Source: Goniomonas avonlea
Taxonomy: Eukaryota > Cryptophyceae > Goniomonadida > Goniomonadaceae
Direction of reading: 5' to 3'
NCBI GenBank assembly: GCA_003573635.1
Contig: QUTJ01031153.1
Coordinates: 1 to 10,083 of the forward strand
DNA length: 10,083 nt
Part shown: positions 7,910 through 10,083 of the stretch, piece after piece
Position numbering within the stretch: the first letter of the stretch is position 1
How the letters are laid out: each line of letters begins with the position of its first letter
Notes under the pieces: generated by a model
Databases searched by the model: none
Told to the model about the DNA's origin: nothing
What the model saw: only the letters and a program-made list of their open reading frames with translations
Made by a program: the position numbers and the translations under genes

Positions 7910-10083
7910 ATGAGCTCCCCCGAGGCCCGGTTGAAGAAGATTCAGGCGGCGTCGCGAGCTGTGTTGGAGGCCTCGGAAGGAGAGTTCCACAAGGCAACTG
8001 GTGCTCTTAGAACTGCCATGCGAGAGCCAGAACGAAAGGAACTTCGTGCGATTTCACTTGCTCGGGTTTCCAAAGAGCTTGAAAAGCAAGTGCACGGCCT
8101 CACTCAAATGCTGGAGGAGGTTGTTGCCGGGCACCGTGACTTCTATTCCCAATGCCATCACTTCCAAGCTTTGTTCGAAGAGGTGACGCTTGGCGGAGTC
8201 CGGTTGAATCCAGACGTAACGTGTCGACAGATAAGCCTGGAGTTCACAAATATGTTCGCAACCCTTCGTGCGGAGCAAGTTACCCCTGATGTTCTAATGG
8301 AAAGTTCCGATTCCACCCCCAAGACTTTGTTTGACTTCGTCAACGATGAAGCAGTGTTGGAATTACTGCAACAGGCGGGCGACCAACAGAAATGTCTAAA
8401 GGTAAGCAAAGTGCGTTGTTTTGAATCAGTTTAATGAATTCCAGGCTATTGAACAACACGTTCACTTGATCCTGGATGGGATCCGGACCGATGTGCAGTT
8501 CGTACAGCAGAAGTTTCAAGGTGCTGCGGTCTCAGAAGAGTTGCAGCGATTGGCTGCAGCTCGCGTGACCATGCTGCAACAAATGTCAGACATTGTAGTT
8601 TTCATCACCGGGCACTACGATAGGGTCTGTTCTCGATTTGGGTACGGAGCACGAACATCTTTGATCAACAACTGACGGATTGCTGACCAGTCGCTCGGAG
8701 GTTCCGGACCTGGAAGGTGAGCCAATCCTTCAAGATTCCTGTCGGGTCCCACAATAACCCCAACTTTATTGTATATTACACACTTCTAGGTCCTACTCTC
8801 GTCCGATCGACCTGGCACCAGCACCGCGCGCACCAACCCCGGATTTCGCAGATCTGGAGAGACAAACCGACCAACTCGACGGCCAGCTGAAGCAATTGCA
8901 ACAATTGCAAGCAAGCGTGAGACAACACGAGGAGCTGCTCTCGGCCAGTAGGTCTTTGTGCGAGCTAGCGTTACCACGATGCCCACATTAGCAAAATTCC
9001 GCTTCGCATCCCTGGACCCTACCTACCCTGCCAAGCCGAACACTTGACCACGGATTCTCCGCCCATCATCCCTTTCATCCGCCCATCACCCGTCAGTCTT
9101 CGCCACTCTCCGCCACTCCCCATTTTGTTTTCGTCCCCAGATCCGGTTCTCTCTCAGTTCACTCTCCAGCAGGCGCGGACCCAGAGAAACAGCAGCAGCG
9201 CGCGCTCGTTGCCACCTGTGTGTTGGTGCAGGAGCTTGGAGTCCTTGTTAAGGCTGCTATTGAACACTTGGAGGAGCTCGAGGTGTGTGTGATGCGCGCG
9301 TGTGTGTTGTTTCGGTGGTGTGAGCGTTGGGGGGCGCTGGTGCGGTTGCTAGAATCTTGAGCACTGCTGTGACAGCACCGCGTGGTTGCCATGTTGACTA
9401 AATATTCTTGACAATTCGATGCCACTTCTCAAAATGCTTGGGAAAATTAGATTGTGCAACCGCGTCATAGATCACAACACGGTCAAGCTCTGGGCGAGGG
9501 AGTCTGTCTGCTTCCAGGCCATGCGTCCTAGGGCAAGCTCGATCAGTGCACCATAGACACTGGCTGACCTCGCCAAGCCTAACGTGTGGAGCACCTGTGT
9601 AATTCGATGCGCTTAAGACTTGCGCGCTGGTCTCTCACACTGAGGCGTAAAGATTTCCCCGGACCGCGGCTCACTGATTCCCCAGGTGAGGTTCGACGGG
9701 CACCGGGGTGTGCTATCAGGACTGGAAGAAGAGCTGCGGAGCCTGCTGTCGTGGTACACCCTGTTCCACAACGGGCACCGCCAGCTGGTACGTTGCTGCG
9801 GCGACACTCGCACGCTCCCTCCGCCCTCCCTCCCGCACGCTCTCGTGCCCTCTGGAGAGAGAGGAGAGGACTCGGAGAAACAGGGGGAAGGGGGAGGGAC
9901 TATCTTTGATGTCCGGCGGTTCCCCCATCGTTGAAGTTCTGCTGCAGGGAGAGGAAGTGGCTCGGCGCCGCAGCAGGGAGGGAGAGAGAGGAGGTGGCAC
10001 GGCGTGGAGAAACAGAGAGAGGGAGGGGAGGACTCTCTCTCCCATCTTTGAAGTTCTCTGCTGCAGGCACAGGAAATGCGCAG
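7910..10083 (+). CDS. Atg17-like autophagy scaffold (partial, runs off right edge)
   Basis: Exons: 7910-8401, 8445-8624, 8691-8716, 8790-8947, about 9170-9282, 9686-9787 and 9948 onward, with introns of 43, 66, 73, 222, 403 and 160 nt. At least 357 residues are encoded before the last visible exon. It is mostly coiled-coil. Atg17-family marks appear in the expected order: TLFDFVNDEAV (139-149), GHYD (220-223), a Gln/Leu-rich coil (about 255-285), LSWYTLFHNGHRQL (344-357), then EEVARRR in exon 7, comparable to the LxxFYxxFxxAYxxLxxEVxRR segment. Family members (Atg17, Atg11, RB1CC1/FIP200) scaffold the Atg1/ULK1 kinase complex at autophagosome start sites. No ubiquitin-like N-terminus is seen, so it resembles stand-alone Atg17 more than FIP200. 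The assignment rests on remembered motifs. Exon 5 has a CAGCAG acceptor, and exon 7 has a duplicated alternative. Confidence 0.62.
8948..9169 (+). other. Atg17-like intron 4 (222 nt)
   Basis: The donor is GCCA|GTAGGT. Possible phase-1 acceptors end at 9157, 9169 and 9172. The intron holds TCCGCCCATCA twice, 20 bp apart (about 9058 and 9078), and otherwise only pyrimidine-rich DNA. Confidence 0.6.
9283..9685 (+). other. Atg17-like intron 5 (403 nt)
   Basis: The donor GAG|GTGTGT opens a GT/GC-rich patch (9283-9320), and the acceptor CCCCAG ends at 9685. The phase-0 join gives HLEELE-VRFDGHRGVL. It is the longest intron seen and carries the antisense protein-like segment at 9398-9576. Confidence 0.65.
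9398..9576 (-). pseudogene. antisense protein-like fragment with frameshift, inside Atg17-like intron 5
   Basis: On the minus strand, 9576-9493 reads LARSASVYGALIELALG and then RMAWKQTDSLA. From 9496 another frame reads RPELDRVVIYDAVAQSN and then FPKHFEKWHRIVKNI before a TAG at 9398-9400. The two segments lie in different frames with a switch near 9494, which suggests one coding unit broken by an indel. The pattern (LA...VYGAL, later D-VV-DAV...FPxHFxKW) loosely recalls the GST-C fold of EF1B subunits and tRNA-synthetase appendages. That resemblance is weak. It could also be an undetected nested exon or chance. Confidence 0.35.
9855..10083. repeat. imperfect direct duplication carrying two 3' splice-site regions
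   Basis: Copy A (9855 to about 9970) and copy B (9982-10083) share GAGAGAGAGGAG, then GGAGAAACAG (9874 and 10006), a purine-rich stretch, then CCCATCnTTGAAGTTCT and CTGCAGG. Copy A is longer by about 15 bp. Each copy ends in a CTGCAG acceptor (9947 and 10066) followed by a phase-0 open frame: GEEVARRR in A and AQEMR in B. Confidence 0.8.

Noticed and set aside
9044-9292. Plus-strand frame across Atg17-like intron 4 and exon 5
   Set aside because: It is out of frame with the preceding exon, and its residues (Ser/Pro/Arg rich) lack the helical character of the alternative frame ADPEKQQQRALVAT.
1-10083. tRNA genes, CRISPR arrays, transposase or reverse-transcriptase coding, terminal inverted repeats
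   Set aside because: I looked for T-loop motifs, spaced identical repeats and transposon protein motifs by eye and saw none; a tool search could still find weak ones.

Overview
This is nuclear DNA from a eukaryote with a compact, intron-rich genome. Introns were placed by reading GT-AG (and two GC-AG) junctions that join conserved protein motifs in frame. Most are only 39-56 nt long, about five to eight per kb-scale gene, and every intron over 100 nt carries low-complexity or repeat DNA. The proteins are ordinary eukaryotic ones (UCP4-type carrier, class I eIF4E, mitochondrial uL1, an Atg17-like scaffold), and introns this small suggest a protist or a compact-genome animal. The species cannot be named from the sequence. 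CT, AC and 11-13 nt poly-G/C tracts are common between and inside genes.

Layout, left to right: an (AC)n edge; a possible partial exon on the minus strand (46-153); a minus-strand gene starting with a C2-like region (384-1672); a divergent promoter (1673-2007) with an 18-bp period repeat; a UCP4-like mitochondrial carrier on the plus strand (2008-3586, eight exons, two GC-AG introns); a 1.17-kb gene-free stretch with a 21-bp minisatellite (3587-4755); eIF4E on the minus strand (4756-5709, five exons); a 148-bp divergent promoter; an unrecognised 81-residue protein on the plus strand (5858-6247, four exons); 44 bp between convergent stops; mitochondrial ribosomal protein L1 on the minus strand (6292-7755, eight exons); a 154-bp divergent promoter; and an Atg17-like autophagy gene on the plus strand (7910 to beyond the right edge, at least seven exons).

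The six assigned genes alternate strictly in strand and form three head-to-head pairs (C2-like/UCP4, eIF4E/81-aa protein, MRPL1/Atg17-like). Each pair shares one short intergenic space, so paired transcription is plausible. Products serve mitochondrial transport, mitochondrial and cytosolic translation, and autophagy initiation; nothing shows that they form one pathway.

The least explained items are the 81-residue gene, an antisense protein-like segment with a frameshift inside an Atg17-like intron, a duplicated 3' splice-site region at the right edge, and the two GC-AG introns in the carrier gene. I found no new defence, mobile or biosynthetic system.
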